Source: Roseobacter denitrificans OCh 114
GTDB lineage: Bacteria; Pseudomonadota; Alphaproteobacteria; Rhodobacterales; Rhodobacteraceae
DNA length: 64,000 nucleotides
Assembly: GCF_000014045.1 (NCBI RefSeq)
Contig: NC_008209.1
Span: 62,001 to 126,000, forward strand
Direction: 5' to 3'
The notes under the pieces were generated by a model. The model had not been told where the DNA came from, did not search any database, and saw only the letters and a list, made by a program, of their open reading frames with translations. Shown here one piece after another: positions 8,868-17,913 of this stretch; position 1 is the stretch's first letter; each line of letters starts with the position of its first letter. The translations under genes were made by a program, and so were the position numbers.

Positions 8868-10880
8868 TCAGGCAGGCGCCGCTCGGTCGATCACCGTTTT
8901 TGCAGCGGCTGCTGCTGCCTCGCCGCCTGTATCAACGATCACGCGCGGTGCAGCAATCTGGACGTTGTTTTCCGAAAAGGCTTTCTGTATCGCATTCAGC
9001 GCTTTACGCCGGATCAGGAACTGCTCTCCGGGTTTTGACGTGAACTTCACGCCGATTTTATAGTTGGAGCCGACCATGGCAACAGCACCCTGACTTTTAA
9101 GCGGAGCAAGGAACTGCCCCTCAAGCTCAGGGTCTTGCATCAGTTGCGCCCCGACCTTCTTGACGAGTTTTCGCACCTTTTCCAGATCCTGCGTCGGCGC
9201 GACTTCAAACGATAGCTTGACGGTCACCCAGTCACGGCTGTGGTTTTGAACTGTGCCAATGGAACTGAACGGGACGGTATAAACAGCCCCGAGGTGATGC
9301 CGCAACCTTATCGAGCGCAGCATGATGGCATCGACAACGCCTTGTCCCTCATTGGTTTCGATGTACTCACCTTTGCGGAACGCATCCTCGATCAGATAGA
9401 GCACGCCGGATATGATGTCTTCCACGATTTTCTGGGCACCAAAACCAACAGCAAGGCCAAGAATACCGGCCCCTGCCAACAACGGCGCGATCTGAACGCC
9501 CAGTGACGACAGGGCCAACAGCACGGTCACAGTGCCGATCAGGACCGCAAGCGCCGTGCGCAGGATTGGCAAAACCGTTTCAAGTCGACTGCCCCCCACG
9601 CCGCCCTCACCGTCGGGGACATTTGCTTCGTCGTCAGCACCCCCAACGGTTCCCTTGTCGAAAAAGCCGCTGATCATCCGCCATGCAGACACGCCGATGA
9701 CCGTTACGATGGCGGCACTCACCAAACCGGGTAGAATACGCTTTGCGCCCTCCAGATCCGTTGCAAAAGGGTCGATGTTCCACGCGTAAAGGATGAAAAT
9801 CGCAGCCCCCACGGTTACCGTGCCCTCCAACAAGGAAAAGACGCCTGCGACACGACCGCGCCTGTCCCAGTCGGTGCGGGACATCAGATCGTCCCGCCAG
9901 ATACCAAGGCTTGCGACAATAAAAGGTGTCAGCACAAATACGGCAAACGAGCGCTTCAAGGCCGATGCGTCTTCGCCCAGTGTTCCACTGAGATAGCCGC
10001 GCGCCTCGGCAATGATTTGCAGCAGAAAAAGAAAAATGTAGAGCGCTGGCCAAAACCTGCTGAGCAGGCGCACAAATAGCTTTGGATTGCCGGTGTCGCA
10101 GGACAAGGCGTTCACGATCAATCCACCGACCGGTTTGCGCACAGAGAAAAAGAAAAACCCGGTCGCCATGGCGTCCAAGGCCCGTGTCGCCACGGCAAAA
10201 AGCGCGCCGCTGTCACCCGCATCCACAACGCCCAGCACGAAGTCGCGGGCAAAAGCGGTGGCGGCAAAGAAAACAACCAGACACAGGGCAGACCGCATGA
10301 CATGCGACGCCTCCAAATCACTCAGGCTGTTTGCGCGCCGATGCGGGTCTTGTGACCCGGTCAGAACCTCCAGGACGAGGAGCCACGCGCGAGGCAACAT
10401 CAGGCTCGACAGGGCGACTGCGGCAAGTTCAAACGCCTCCGTGCTGGCATCAAACACAACATGGATGCCGACGAGACTCATCCCGTAAAACGCAAGGAGG
10501 CTTAAGCCGCGCGCGCCGCCCCAGCGTGTCGCGTTACCGAGTTTCTGCAAGGTCGTGACCGGTTCAGATACGCTGCCGGACAGCAGTCGTGCAATGACGC
10601 GTTCCAGCAAATACGCGATGGCAAAGATCACAGCGCAGATTGCGAGCGTGGCGAGTGGCTGATATCCCTCCGACACTGCGATTTGTGCAAACCATGCATT
10701 GATGTTTTGCGGTAAAGCAGCGCTTGCGCTGATGCTTGACGCGATCAGCTCCGCTGGCTGAGCCGCCGTATCCGCGCCAGACACAACGGCCTCACTGTCC
10801 TGAAGTTGGCTGGCCAGCTGGTCGATTGTCGCTTCGGCATTCCCTCCTGTTACGACAATCTCGATCCGTGTCTCAGTCAT
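8868..10880 (-). CDS. Large MscS-family mechanosensitive channel
   Basis: 670 aa from ATG 10880; an in-frame TTG at 10958 would add 26 residues but is less likely. An N-terminal soluble segment is followed by many membrane segments (from about residue 80) and the MscS core: pore helix LLAGAGILGLAVGFGAQKIV, then the beta domain (VYTVPFSSIGTVQNHSRDW) and a C-terminal alpha/beta domain. It would act as an osmotic safety valve in the inner membrane. Larger than E. coli MscS (286 aa), like multi-TM YbdG/YnaI-type relatives. First gene of the presumed mscS-DUF302-sulfatase unit. Confidence 0.92.
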   Translation of the reverse strand: MTETRIEIVVTGGNAEATIDQLASQLQDSEAVVSGADTAAQPAELIASSISASAALPQNINAWFAQIAVSEGYQPLATLAICAVIFAIAYLLERVIARLLSGSVSEPVTTLQKLGNATRWGGARGLSLLAFYGMSLVGIHVVFDASTEAFELAAVALSSLMLPRAWLLVLEVLTGSQDPHRRANSLSDLEASHVMRSALCLVVFFAATAFARDFVLGVVDAGDSGALFAVATRALDAMATGFFFFSVRKPVGGLIVNALSCDTGNPKLFVRLLSRFWPALYIFLFLLQIIAEARGYLSGTLGEDASALKRSFAVFVLTPFIVASLGIWRDDLMSRTDWDRRGRVAGVFSLLEGTVTVGAAIFILYAWNIDPFATDLEGAKRILPGLVSAAIVTVIGVSAWRMISGFFDKGTVGGADDEANVPDGEGGVGGSRLETVLPILRTALAVLIGTVTVLLALSSLGVQIAPLLAGAGILGLAVGFGAQKIVEDIISGVLYLIEDAFRKGEYIETNEGQGVVDAIMLRSIRLRHHLGAVYTVPFSSIGTVQNHSRDWVTVKLSFEVAPTQDLEKVRKLVKKVGAQLMQDPELEGQFLAPLKSQGAVAMVGSNYKIGVKFTSKPGEQFLIRRKALNAIQKAFSENNVQIAAPRVIVDTGGEAAAAAAKTVIDRAAPA

Positions 10881-11675
10881 ACTCTGGCCTATTGATGGTC
10901 TTGGAAGTGGCTTGGGTGGGGTGTCGTCGGCACTAGCAGTGGGCCAGCCTTCGCTCAATTGGGTAAACGAATGATTACCCTATCCTTTCGAATAGTCGCT
11001 GCGACGAAAAAGAGTGACGCCGCAGGTTGCGCTTTCTCCTTATATTGACCCTTACGCGCTTCTCGAACCCGCAACGCCAGCCGGTCTTGTTACGCGTTTT
11101 TATCAACGCTGTGCGCCGTATTTCTGACGGGCTGTTACGCATTGATGCAAACAGCCGGAAACAACTTTCACAAAATACCCGCATCACCAAGCAGAATTGG
11201 AATTCTTCAAAAACCCGATAAAGGTTGCCCCCTGTTGTTGATGGCAGAATTGAACGGAGCATTTTCGCCGAGCCCTCCAGCGAATTTACGCCGGACGCGA
11301 TTGGCCCGGACGTGCTTACCGGCTTCGGTTGGGTGTTGGCAGACTGTGAACATGCACGGATCGATCCACAGTCCATCGTCGCGCTGATGTAAGGTCTTGC
11401 AGCACGGGCTAGGCGCAAGAGCGTGTCGACGCCATGACCTGACAACCGCCTACAAGGAAATTTGCCTGTGGGCGCAGATGGAAGACCAAAAAGGGTGTGA
11501 CCGCCTGCGATAGCACCCTACCCGATGACAGCATTCATGGCGTGTTCACCGGCCCCAGCAAACTGGCTGCGTATGTGAGGTGCATCGCACAAGCGGGCAC
11601 AGTTGAAGCAAAGGCGGCCATTTCTGCAGCAACGGGAAGGATCGTCGCGTCTGCCCTGCGACGCTTTCCGGGGTC
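10881..11675. other. About 800-bp stretch with no intact gene, possible coding relic
   Basis: No frame here has a family signature. The most protein-like stretch is an open frame on the plus strand at 11225-11392 containing FTPDAIGPDVLTGFGWVLAD and ending in TAA, without a plausible start, which may be the remains of a decayed gene. Base composition of the 10960-11260 part is more AT-rich than neighbours. Confidence 0.45.
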
Positions 11676-11780
11676 TAGAGCGTCTGATGAAGTACCTGAC
11701 ACACCAAGCATCACGTAACCTGTCGAAACCTTTGATTTCAGGCAGCGCTACGTGATCGAGGTTTTTGCCATGGCGCTTCA
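11676..11780. repeat. Palindromic gene-end repeat, copy A
   Basis: About 105 bp, sharing the layout of copies at 20546-20650 and 31841-31939. Left arm AGCGTCTGA...ACCTGA...CATCACGTAACC, centre TCGAAACCTTTGATTTCAGG, right arm CTACGTGATCGAGGTTTTTG then CGCTTCA. The arms are imperfect reverse complements, so the RNA can fold into a long hairpin. It ends 5 bp before the lutC stop codon. Confidence 0.8.
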
Positions 11781-11784
11781 GGCT

Positions 11785-12429
11785 TCACTCTGAGATCAGC
11801 AGAATATGCATGAACCGCGGACCATGCGCACCGCGTACGTTTCTCGCTTCGATGTCGGCGGTGCCGCTGGTGCCTGTGATGATGTTGCAGCTTCGACCCT
11901 GTTTCGCACGCGTCGTACCGAAGGCGTCAAAGACATCTTCCATGTAGGGCCGGATCGTGCTGCTGCGCAAAACCGCCAGATGGTGGAGCGGCAGGAAGTT
12001 CAGCAGGACAGGTGCATCCGGCCCGGTGAAAAACACAAGTGAACCGGTTTCAGCAATGCCCGCGTCGGCAATCGTCAGAGCAATCGGCTCATTCATCTGG
12101 GCGTGATCTGTTATCTGCACGCCGGACCAGTCGATACCCCTGAGGCAGGCCCTGGGCTGCACGGCGATCTTCGCCCCCAGCTCTTTTTCCGTCAGATAAT
12201 GCGAGACGGCGGCGGGGATATCGGCGAGGGACGCCAATTGTTCAACGGTCGCGGTCACGGTTTCCGATGTGGCCTTTTCGATGAACCGGGCGATCAGCGG
12301 CTGCGGTGCAAAATCCGCGCGATAGCTATCCGGATCGGCAATCAGGGCGGACGCCTGCGCATCGATCTCAACCAGCGGTGCGGTCTGCGTCGCTGCGTCG
12401 ATTTTGGCAAGAATACTGTCGCGCGACAT
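11785..12429 (-). CDS. lutC: LUD-domain lactate utilisation protein C
   Basis: 214 aa LutC/YkgG-type LUD-domain protein. LutABC together oxidise L-lactate to pyruvate through iron-sulfur clusters. Motifs of the family: LTIADAGIAETGSLVF, LPLHHLAVL and NIITGTSGTADIE. Last gene of the dld-lutA-lutB-lutC run, 3 nt after lutB, and followed at once by a palindromic repeat that may end the transcript. Confidence 0.93.
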   Translation of the reverse strand: MSRDSILAKIDAATQTAPLVEIDAQASALIADPDSYRADFAPQPLIARFIEKATSETVTATVEQLASLADIPAAVSHYLTEKELGAKIAVQPRACLRGIDWSGVQITDHAQMNEPIALTIADAGIAETGSLVFFTGPDAPVLLNFLPLHHLAVLRSSTIRPYMEDVFDAFGTTRAKQGRSCNIITGTSGTADIEARNVRGAHGPRFMHILLISE

Positions 12430-12432
12430 GCG

Positions 12433-13839
12433 TTACCTCTTTTGCTTGCGATACTGCTGCATGAATGTGCCTGCCTCGGGCTGTGGCAGATCGCGGGTGC
12501 GTGTCCAGCCCCCGGCCAAAGGCACGGCACTGATTTTGCCCCGCCCCCGTGCCAGAACGCGCAGCATCATATTCGCCACGCTGGTGCCAAAATGGTAAAG
12601 CGCGGGCCGCGTCGCCAGCATCGCCCAGAGCTTCAGGCTCCATCTGGCCTTGGGCGTGACCATCCCGCTTTCAAACTGGCGCGCGCGCAGGGACCGCAGC
12701 ATATCCGGAAGGGGTATATTCACGGGGCAGACCTCTTTGCAGCGCCCGTTCAGCGTGCAGGCGTTCGGCAAGTCCTTGGATCCCTTCAGACCGGTCATGG
12801 CGGGCGTCAACACCGACCCCATGGGGCCAGGATAAACCGCGCCGTAAGCGTGACCGCCCACGGCCGCATAGACCGGGCAATGGTTCATGCAGGCCCCGCA
12901 GCGGATACAGCGCAACATGGGCCGCAGGAAATCAGACAACATGTCTGAGCGGTGATTGTCCACCAGAACGATATGCAGGTTCTCGGGCCCGTCCCGATCC
13001 CCATCCCGCTTGGGCCCGTTGTAGAAGGTGGTGTACTGCGTGATTTCAGTGCCAATGGCGGCCCGGGACAGCAACCGGATGAAAACCGCCGCATGTTTCA
13101 GGCTGGGCACCATTTTTTCAATGCCCACGGTGACGATGTGGGTTTTCGGCGGGGTCGTGGTCAGTTCTGCATTGCCCTCATTGGTGATGGTGACAAACGA
13201 CCCGGTATCCGCGATCAGGAAATTCGCACCTGAAATCGAGATGTCGGCATTCATGAACTTGGGGCGCAATTCGCGCCGCGCGCTTTCCACAAGCGACGGG
13301 ATGTCCTGCTGGTCGCCGGGGTCCTTGTGCTTTTGCGCAAAAAGCTCGGCAACCTGTTCGTGTGTCTTGTGCATCGCCGGCATGACGATGTGGGACGGTG
13401 GATCATCGGCCAGTTGAATGATGTGTTCGGCCAGATCGGTTTCGACCCGTTCAACCCCGGCATCACTCAGCGCCTGCGCAATGCCGATTTCCTCACCCAG
13501 CATGGATTTGACCCGCGTCGCCGTCTTGGCATTTTGCGCGCGGCAGATGTCGGAAACGATCTGGCGCGCATCCTCAGGTGTGGCCGCCCAATGCACCTGC
13601 GCGCCGTTGGCCTTTGCGTTCTCCTCGAACTGGCGCAGATAATGGCCCAGATGGTCCAGCGTGTGATCCTTGATCTTTTGCGCAGTTTCGCGGGCCTTGG
13701 CGTATTGAGGGAAAGCGTCGATGACTTTGGCACGGCGGGTGCGCAGCAGCGTGGTGGTGCGATCAAGCGCGACCTTCAGCGTCGGCTCGGCAAGGGCGCG
13801 CGCGACGTTCTCGTTGAATTGATGTGAGGTCTGTTTCAT
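12433..13839 (-). CDS. lutB: Iron-sulfur lactate utilisation protein B
   Basis: 468 aa. The N-terminal LUD domain (residues about 60-290) is followed by a ferredoxin-like region with the cluster ligands CIRCGACMNHCP and CTLNGRCKEVCP, then a C-terminal extension. Electron-transfer subunit of the LutABC L-lactate oxidation complex. Lies 10 nt after lutA. Confidence 0.94.
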   Translation of the reverse strand: MKQTSHQFNENVARALAEPTLKVALDRTTTLLRTRRAKVIDAFPQYAKARETAQKIKDHTLDHLGHYLRQFEENAKANGAQVHWAATPEDARQIVSDICRAQNAKTATRVKSMLGEEIGIAQALSDAGVERVETDLAEHIIQLADDPPSHIVMPAMHKTHEQVAELFAQKHKDPGDQQDIPSLVESARRELRPKFMNADISISGANFLIADTGSFVTITNEGNAELTTTPPKTHIVTVGIEKMVPSLKHAAVFIRLLSRAAIGTEITQYTTFYNGPKRDGDRDGPENLHIVLVDNHRSDMLSDFLRPMLRCIRCGACMNHCPVYAAVGGHAYGAVYPGPMGSVLTPAMTGLKGSKDLPNACTLNGRCKEVCPVNIPLPDMLRSLRARQFESGMVTPKARWSLKLWAMLATRPALYHFGTSVANMMLRVLARGRGKISAVPLAGGWTRTRDLPQPEAGTFMQQYRKQKR

Positions 13840-13849
13840 CGCGGACGCC

Positions 13850-14620
13850 CTATTTCAGCCGGGGGGCGCAGATCCCCGGGCCATCAGCCATATCCGCAAG
13901 CACTTCGATGGTGTGAAACACCCGCATCTCGCGCCCCTCGCGGCTGAGTTTTCCGGCCATGTTCATCAGGCACCCCATGTCACCGCCCAGCAGCGTATCA
14001 GCCTGCGTCGCCTTGATCTTGGTGGTCTTGTCGGTGACGACGGCCGTGGAAAGTTCAGGGTACTTCACGCAAAACGTCCCCCCAAAGCCGCAGCATTCGT
14101 TGTTGCCTTCCAAGGGCACAACGGACAACCCCTGCACATGGGCAAGCAAGGCGCGCGGCTGATCATGCACCCCCAGATCCCGCAGGCCCGAGCAGCTGTC
14201 ATGATAGGTGGCGGTGCCCTGATAGGTGGCGCTTGGCGTATATTTCATCACATCGGTGAGGAAGCTGAGCACTTCCCATGTTTTCGCGCTCAGCGCCTTT
14301 TGACGGCTCTGCCACGCCGGATCATCCGCAAAAAGCTCCCCGTAATGGCTGCGGATCATGCTGGCACAAGAACCCGATGGGACCACCACATAGCCGAAAG
14401 GTTCAAAGGCTTCGATCACCTGCTTGGCGATGGCCTTGGTCGTGGCGTCATCGCCGCTGTTAAAGGCAGGTTGCCCACAGCAGGTCTGCGCCGTCGGCAC
14501 CTCGACGGTGCATCCGGCGTCCTCCAGCAGTTTGAGGCTGGCAAACCCGATATTGGGGCGCATGGAATCCACGATGCAGGTTACAAAGAACCCGACGTGC
14601 GGCCCGTCATTATTTGTCAT
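13850..14620 (-). CDS. lutA: CCG-domain lactate utilisation protein A
   Basis: 256 aa with the two cysteine-rich CCG domains typical of LutA and heterodisulfide-reductase-like subunits (TCCGQPAFNSGD around residue 48 and NECCGFGGTFCVKYPE around residue 180). Thought to hold an Fe-S cofactor in the L-lactate dehydrogenase complex. Starts 125 nt after dld, so the four genes are probably one lactate operon. Confidence 0.94.
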   Translation of the reverse strand: MTNNDGPHVGFFVTCIVDSMRPNIGFASLKLLEDAGCTVEVPTAQTCCGQPAFNSGDDATTKAIAKQVIEAFEPFGYVVVPSGSCASMIRSHYGELFADDPAWQSRQKALSAKTWEVLSFLTDVMKYTPSATYQGTATYHDSCSGLRDLGVHDQPRALLAHVQGLSVVPLEGNNECCGFGGTFCVKYPELSTAVVTDKTTKIKATQADTLLGGDMGCLMNMAGKLSREGREMRVFHTIEVLADMADGPGICAPRLK

Positions 14621-14745
14621 GGATGGCTCCTGATTGCGCGCTGCGAACGCCGTCTTGCAAAGATACGTTCAAACCCATGGTGATGCATAATCCGCGGCGC
14701 GACAACCGCTGGCTGCTCTGGCGCATTGTCGGGCCGGCGTTCACG

Positions 14746-16467
14746 CTATTCGGCCGCCGCCGGGTGGTCAACACCGCATCCGCAGGGCGCGCCGTAGTAC
14801 CGCTCCCGCGAGGTTTTGCCGATGCCGGGATTGAACGAATTCGTCGGATCCAGCGTTTTGTAGTGATTGGCCAGCGCCGGTTTCGCCGCATAAAGGTGCC
14901 CGACGTTATGCTCTGCCGGGTATTCGGCACCGCGCGTGTCCAGCAGTGCAAGCATCTGTTCTTTCAGCGCCTTCGGATCGCAGCCTTTCTTGACCAAATA
15001 GTCCTGATGAAAGACGTGGCAGAAAAAATGGCCATAGTACATCTTGGCGACCAACTGATCCTCGATCTCGGGCGGCAGCGTCTCGACCCAGTTACGGTCA
15101 TTGCGTTTAAGCGCGATATCAAGTGCCAGAATATCTTCCGTCGTGCCGGGGTGGACCGCATGATACCGGATCGCGGCCCCCGCAGCGGCAAACCGGTGCA
15201 ACATCGCCTTTTTGGTTTCCTTGGGATCACAGGCAAACCAGCCATCGGCCCCGACCGTGTCGTTCAGGATACTTTCGGTTCCGACGATGCTGTCCGCGCT
15301 GACCTTGAGGATCAGGTGGTGTTCGAAGCGTGCGCGAAAATCCATCATCCGCTTGGGCAAGGCTTCTGGCAGGATGTTCGAAACCACCTGCATCACCCGG
15401 TCAACCAGATTGGCGGGGAGAAACGGCACCTTGGCAAAGCGCGCATCCATGGCACCCTTCATGGCGAAAATCCTCGGCAGAAAATCCGTGCCAAGCCAGT
15501 TGATCATCAGCAGCGTGTCCTTGCCGTATTTGCGGGCAATATCGAAACACTCGCGATGCAGATATTCACCGCTGACAGGCAGTTCGGGCAATTCCGTCAG
15601 GGCCCGCCTGCGCAATTCCGTGAGCTGTGCGGGATCATTGGTGCCGACGTAATAGACCTTTTCACCCGTGGCGATGGGGAAGGTATCCAGCCGCACCGCA
15701 AAAACCGCCAGCTTTCCGGCACATCCGGAGGCTTCGTGCAAGGTGCGGGGATCGGCATTGAACCTTGCAGGGCTATCGGCGTCCACATCGCTGACCCGTT
15801 CGGGATAACCTGCATCCGAGGCGCGGCCCGCATCATCGCTGAGGTCCTTGTCGCTGAATGCGCCATTGTCGATCCGCGTCAGAATTTCTTCGGGACTGTT
15901 GCCGAGGTTGATGCCAAGATGATTGACCAGTTCCAGCTGCCCTTCATGGGTGATCTGCGCATAGAGCGACAGTTCGGTATAGGCAGGCCCCCGCTGCACC
16001 AGCGCACCACCGGAGTTGTTGCACACACCGCCCATGATCGACGCGCCAATGCAAGACGATCCGATCACGGAATGCGGTTGGCGGCCATAGGGCGCAAGCT
16101 GTTTTTCGAGGCCGAAAAGCGTGCCACCGGGCAGGCTGACGATCTGCTGCCCATCACGCAGCAGGTGGATGCGATCCAATCGCAACGTGGACAGGATCAC
16201 AACATCGCGGTCATACGTCCCTTTTGGCGTTGAGCCTTCGGTCAGACCGGTGTTGGCGGCCTGCATGATCAGGATCTTGTCCGCCGCCACGCAGGCTTTC
16301 AGAATCTCCCACATCTCAACCAGCGAACCGGGTATGACAACCGCGATGGCCTCACCCTCGCCCGACCGGAACCCTTTGCGGTAGCGTTCTGTCTGGCGGT
16401 CCCCCGTCAGAACATGCCGCGCGCCGGCGATGGTCTTGAGTTTGGCAATCAGGTCGTCATTCGTCAT
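14746..16467 (-). CDS. dld: Quinone-dependent D-lactate dehydrogenase
   Basis: 573 aa, close to the E. coli Dld length (571). FAD-binding PCMH domain with MQAANTGLTEGSTP and IGSSCIGASIMGGVCNNSGG; C-terminal membrane-association part contains VFHQDYLVKKG and DPTNSFNPGIGKTS. It feeds electrons from D-lactate to the quinone pool. ATG 16467 is preferred over an upstream frame start because of the GGGGGA stretch before it. With lutABC downstream the operon would oxidise both lactate isomers. Confidence 0.95.
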   Translation of the reverse strand: MTNDDLIAKLKTIAGARHVLTGDRQTERYRKGFRSGEGEAIAVVIPGSLVEMWEILKACVAADKILIMQAANTGLTEGSTPKGTYDRDVVILSTLRLDRIHLLRDGQQIVSLPGGTLFGLEKQLAPYGRQPHSVIGSSCIGASIMGGVCNNSGGALVQRGPAYTELSLYAQITHEGQLELVNHLGINLGNSPEEILTRIDNGAFSDKDLSDDAGRASDAGYPERVSDVDADSPARFNADPRTLHEASGCAGKLAVFAVRLDTFPIATGEKVYYVGTNDPAQLTELRRRALTELPELPVSGEYLHRECFDIARKYGKDTLLMINWLGTDFLPRIFAMKGAMDARFAKVPFLPANLVDRVMQVVSNILPEALPKRMMDFRARFEHHLILKVSADSIVGTESILNDTVGADGWFACDPKETKKAMLHRFAAAGAAIRYHAVHPGTTEDILALDIALKRNDRNWVETLPPEIEDQLVAKMYYGHFFCHVFHQDYLVKKGCDPKALKEQMLALLDTRGAEYPAEHNVGHLYAAKPALANHYKTLDPTNSFNPGIGKTSRERYYGAPCGCGVDHPAAAE

Positions 16468-16657
16468 AGGTCGTCCCCCCGCGACGGGCCCCGAAAGTTG
16501 GCACGCCACACCACAATTATCGGGAAAACCGGCATAGGACGCAACAGTCGCAGAGTCGCAGGTGCTCCGATGGAATTGTGCTCATTTGTGCATGCCCGAC
16601 CCATAGCAACGAAAACAGGCGTTTTCGTGCGGATGTAAACGCGCTATCTTGCGCCCA

Positions 16658-17296
16658 ATGACAGATGCAACCAAGCCAGCGCCCCGGACGGACCTTATCA
16701 TCTGTCCAAATTGTGATGCCGTTTTCTCCCTTGCCCGACCCGGGCATGGCGAAAAAGCTGTTTGCAGCCGATGCGAAACCGTTCTGATCACGCCGCGCCG
16801 CAATGCCGGGCTTCAGATCATCGCTTTGTCCCTGTCGATCGTGATCCTGATTTCAACAGCGGCGGTATTTCCCTTCCTGTCAGTGGATGCCATCGGGATC
16901 AAGAATTCGGTCTCGATCCTCGAAACGGCTCTGGTGTTCAGCGATGGGCCCCTGGCCGTGCTCTCCCTCACAACGGCGGCATTGATCCTGTTTATTCCGC
17001 TGCTGCGGGTCATGCTGTGCCTTTATGTCATCGTGCCGCTGGTCCGGGATCGCGCGCCCGCACCCTATTCAGCCGATGCCTTCCGGGTGGCCGAAGCCCT
17101 GCGGCCCTGGTCCATGGCGGAGGTTTTCGCGATTGGCTGTGCCGTTGCGCTCATCAAGGTCAGCGCTTTGGTTCATGTGACTTTCGGGCCTGCTTTCTGG
17201 CTTTTCAGCGTGCTGGTCATGCTTGTGGTTGTGCAGGAAAACATAATCTGTAGATGGTCCGTATGGAACGCATTGAGCCGACCCAGAAGATCGTAA
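16658..17296 (+). CDS. pqiA: PqiA-domain membrane protein (first half)
   Basis: 212 aa with one PqiA unit: zinc-ribbon cysteines CPNCDAVF and CSRCETVL near residues 16-44, then about four membrane helices. E. coli PqiA is a single protein carrying two such units; here the second unit is a separate overlapping gene. Part of an inner-membrane complex that works with PqiB/PqiC in lipid movement across the periplasm. Divergent from dld. Confidence 0.9.
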   Translation: MTDATKPAPRTDLIICPNCDAVFSLARPGHGEKAVCSRCETVLITPRRNAGLQIIALSLSIVILISTAAVFPFLSVDAIGIKNSVSILETALVFSDGPLAVLSLTTAALILFIPLLRVMLCLYVIVPLVRDRAPAPYSADAFRVAEALRPWSMAEVFAIGCAVALIKVSALVHVTFGPAFWLFSVLVMLVVVQENIICRWSVWNALSRPRRS

Positions 17297-17913
17297 CCGC
17301 GCGCGAGTTAGGGCTGGTGGGCTGCGTTCGCTGTCATCAGGTCTGGCCTGAGGACACAGCACGATGCGGGCGCTGCGGGCACGCATTGAAAAGCCGCGAT
17401 ACCAAAAGCCTGCAAAGGGTCTGGGCGTTCTGGCTGATTGGCCTTATGTGCTATATTCCGGCCAATATCTATCCGATGCTGCAAACCCGTATGCTGTTTT
17501 ATGTGCAGGACAGCACGATCATCGGCGGCGCGGTGGAACTGATCGAATATGGCAGTATCGGGATTGCGCTTGTGATCCTTTTTGCCTCCGTGGCCATCCC
17601 GATTGGAAAGTTCATTGCCATTGCGTTTCTGGCCATATCGCTGCACCGGCCCACAACTGTTTCAAATCACCAGCGCCAAAGGCTTTTGGAGATCGTGGAA
17701 TACATCGGGCGGTGGTCCATGATCGACATATTCGTGGTCGCCATCCTGTCATCGCTGGTGCAGCTTCAGTTGATTGTGACCATAAATCCCGGTGCAGCCA
17801 GCATATTTTTCGCCGCTGCTGTTATTTTCACAATGATTTCGGCGCAGTCTTTTGATAGCCGCCTGATATGGGACCAGATCAACGCGCAGGATGAGAAACC
17901 GAAAAATGAATGA
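17254..17913 (+). CDS. pqiA: PqiA-domain membrane protein (second half)
   Basis: 219 aa, overlapping the upstream gene by 43 nt (a second in-frame ATG at 17263 would give a 34-nt overlap). Zinc-ribbon CVRCHQVW and CGRCGHAL, then four membrane helices, with the conserved ANIYPML and GRWSMIDIFVV segments of the family. Matches the C-terminal half of canonical PqiA, so the pair looks like a split PqiA. Confidence 0.9.
   Translation: MVRMERIEPTQKIVTARELGLVGCVRCHQVWPEDTARCGRCGHALKSRDTKSLQRVWAFWLIGLMCYIPANIYPMLQTRMLFYVQDSTIIGGAVELIEYGSIGIALVILFASVAIPIGKFIAIAFLAISLHRPTTVSNHQRQRLLEIVEYIGRWSMIDIFVVAILSSLVQLQLIVTINPGAASIFFAAAVIFTMISAQSFDSRLIWDQINAQDEKPKNE

Noticed and set aside
10975..11445. 156-codon minus-strand ORF
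   Set aside because: Arg/Ser/Cys-rich composition with no domain; looks like non-coding sequence.
14614..16233. 539-codon open frame antisense to dld
   Set aside because: Mirror of a clear dld gene in GC-rich DNA; no family motif and no ribosome site.
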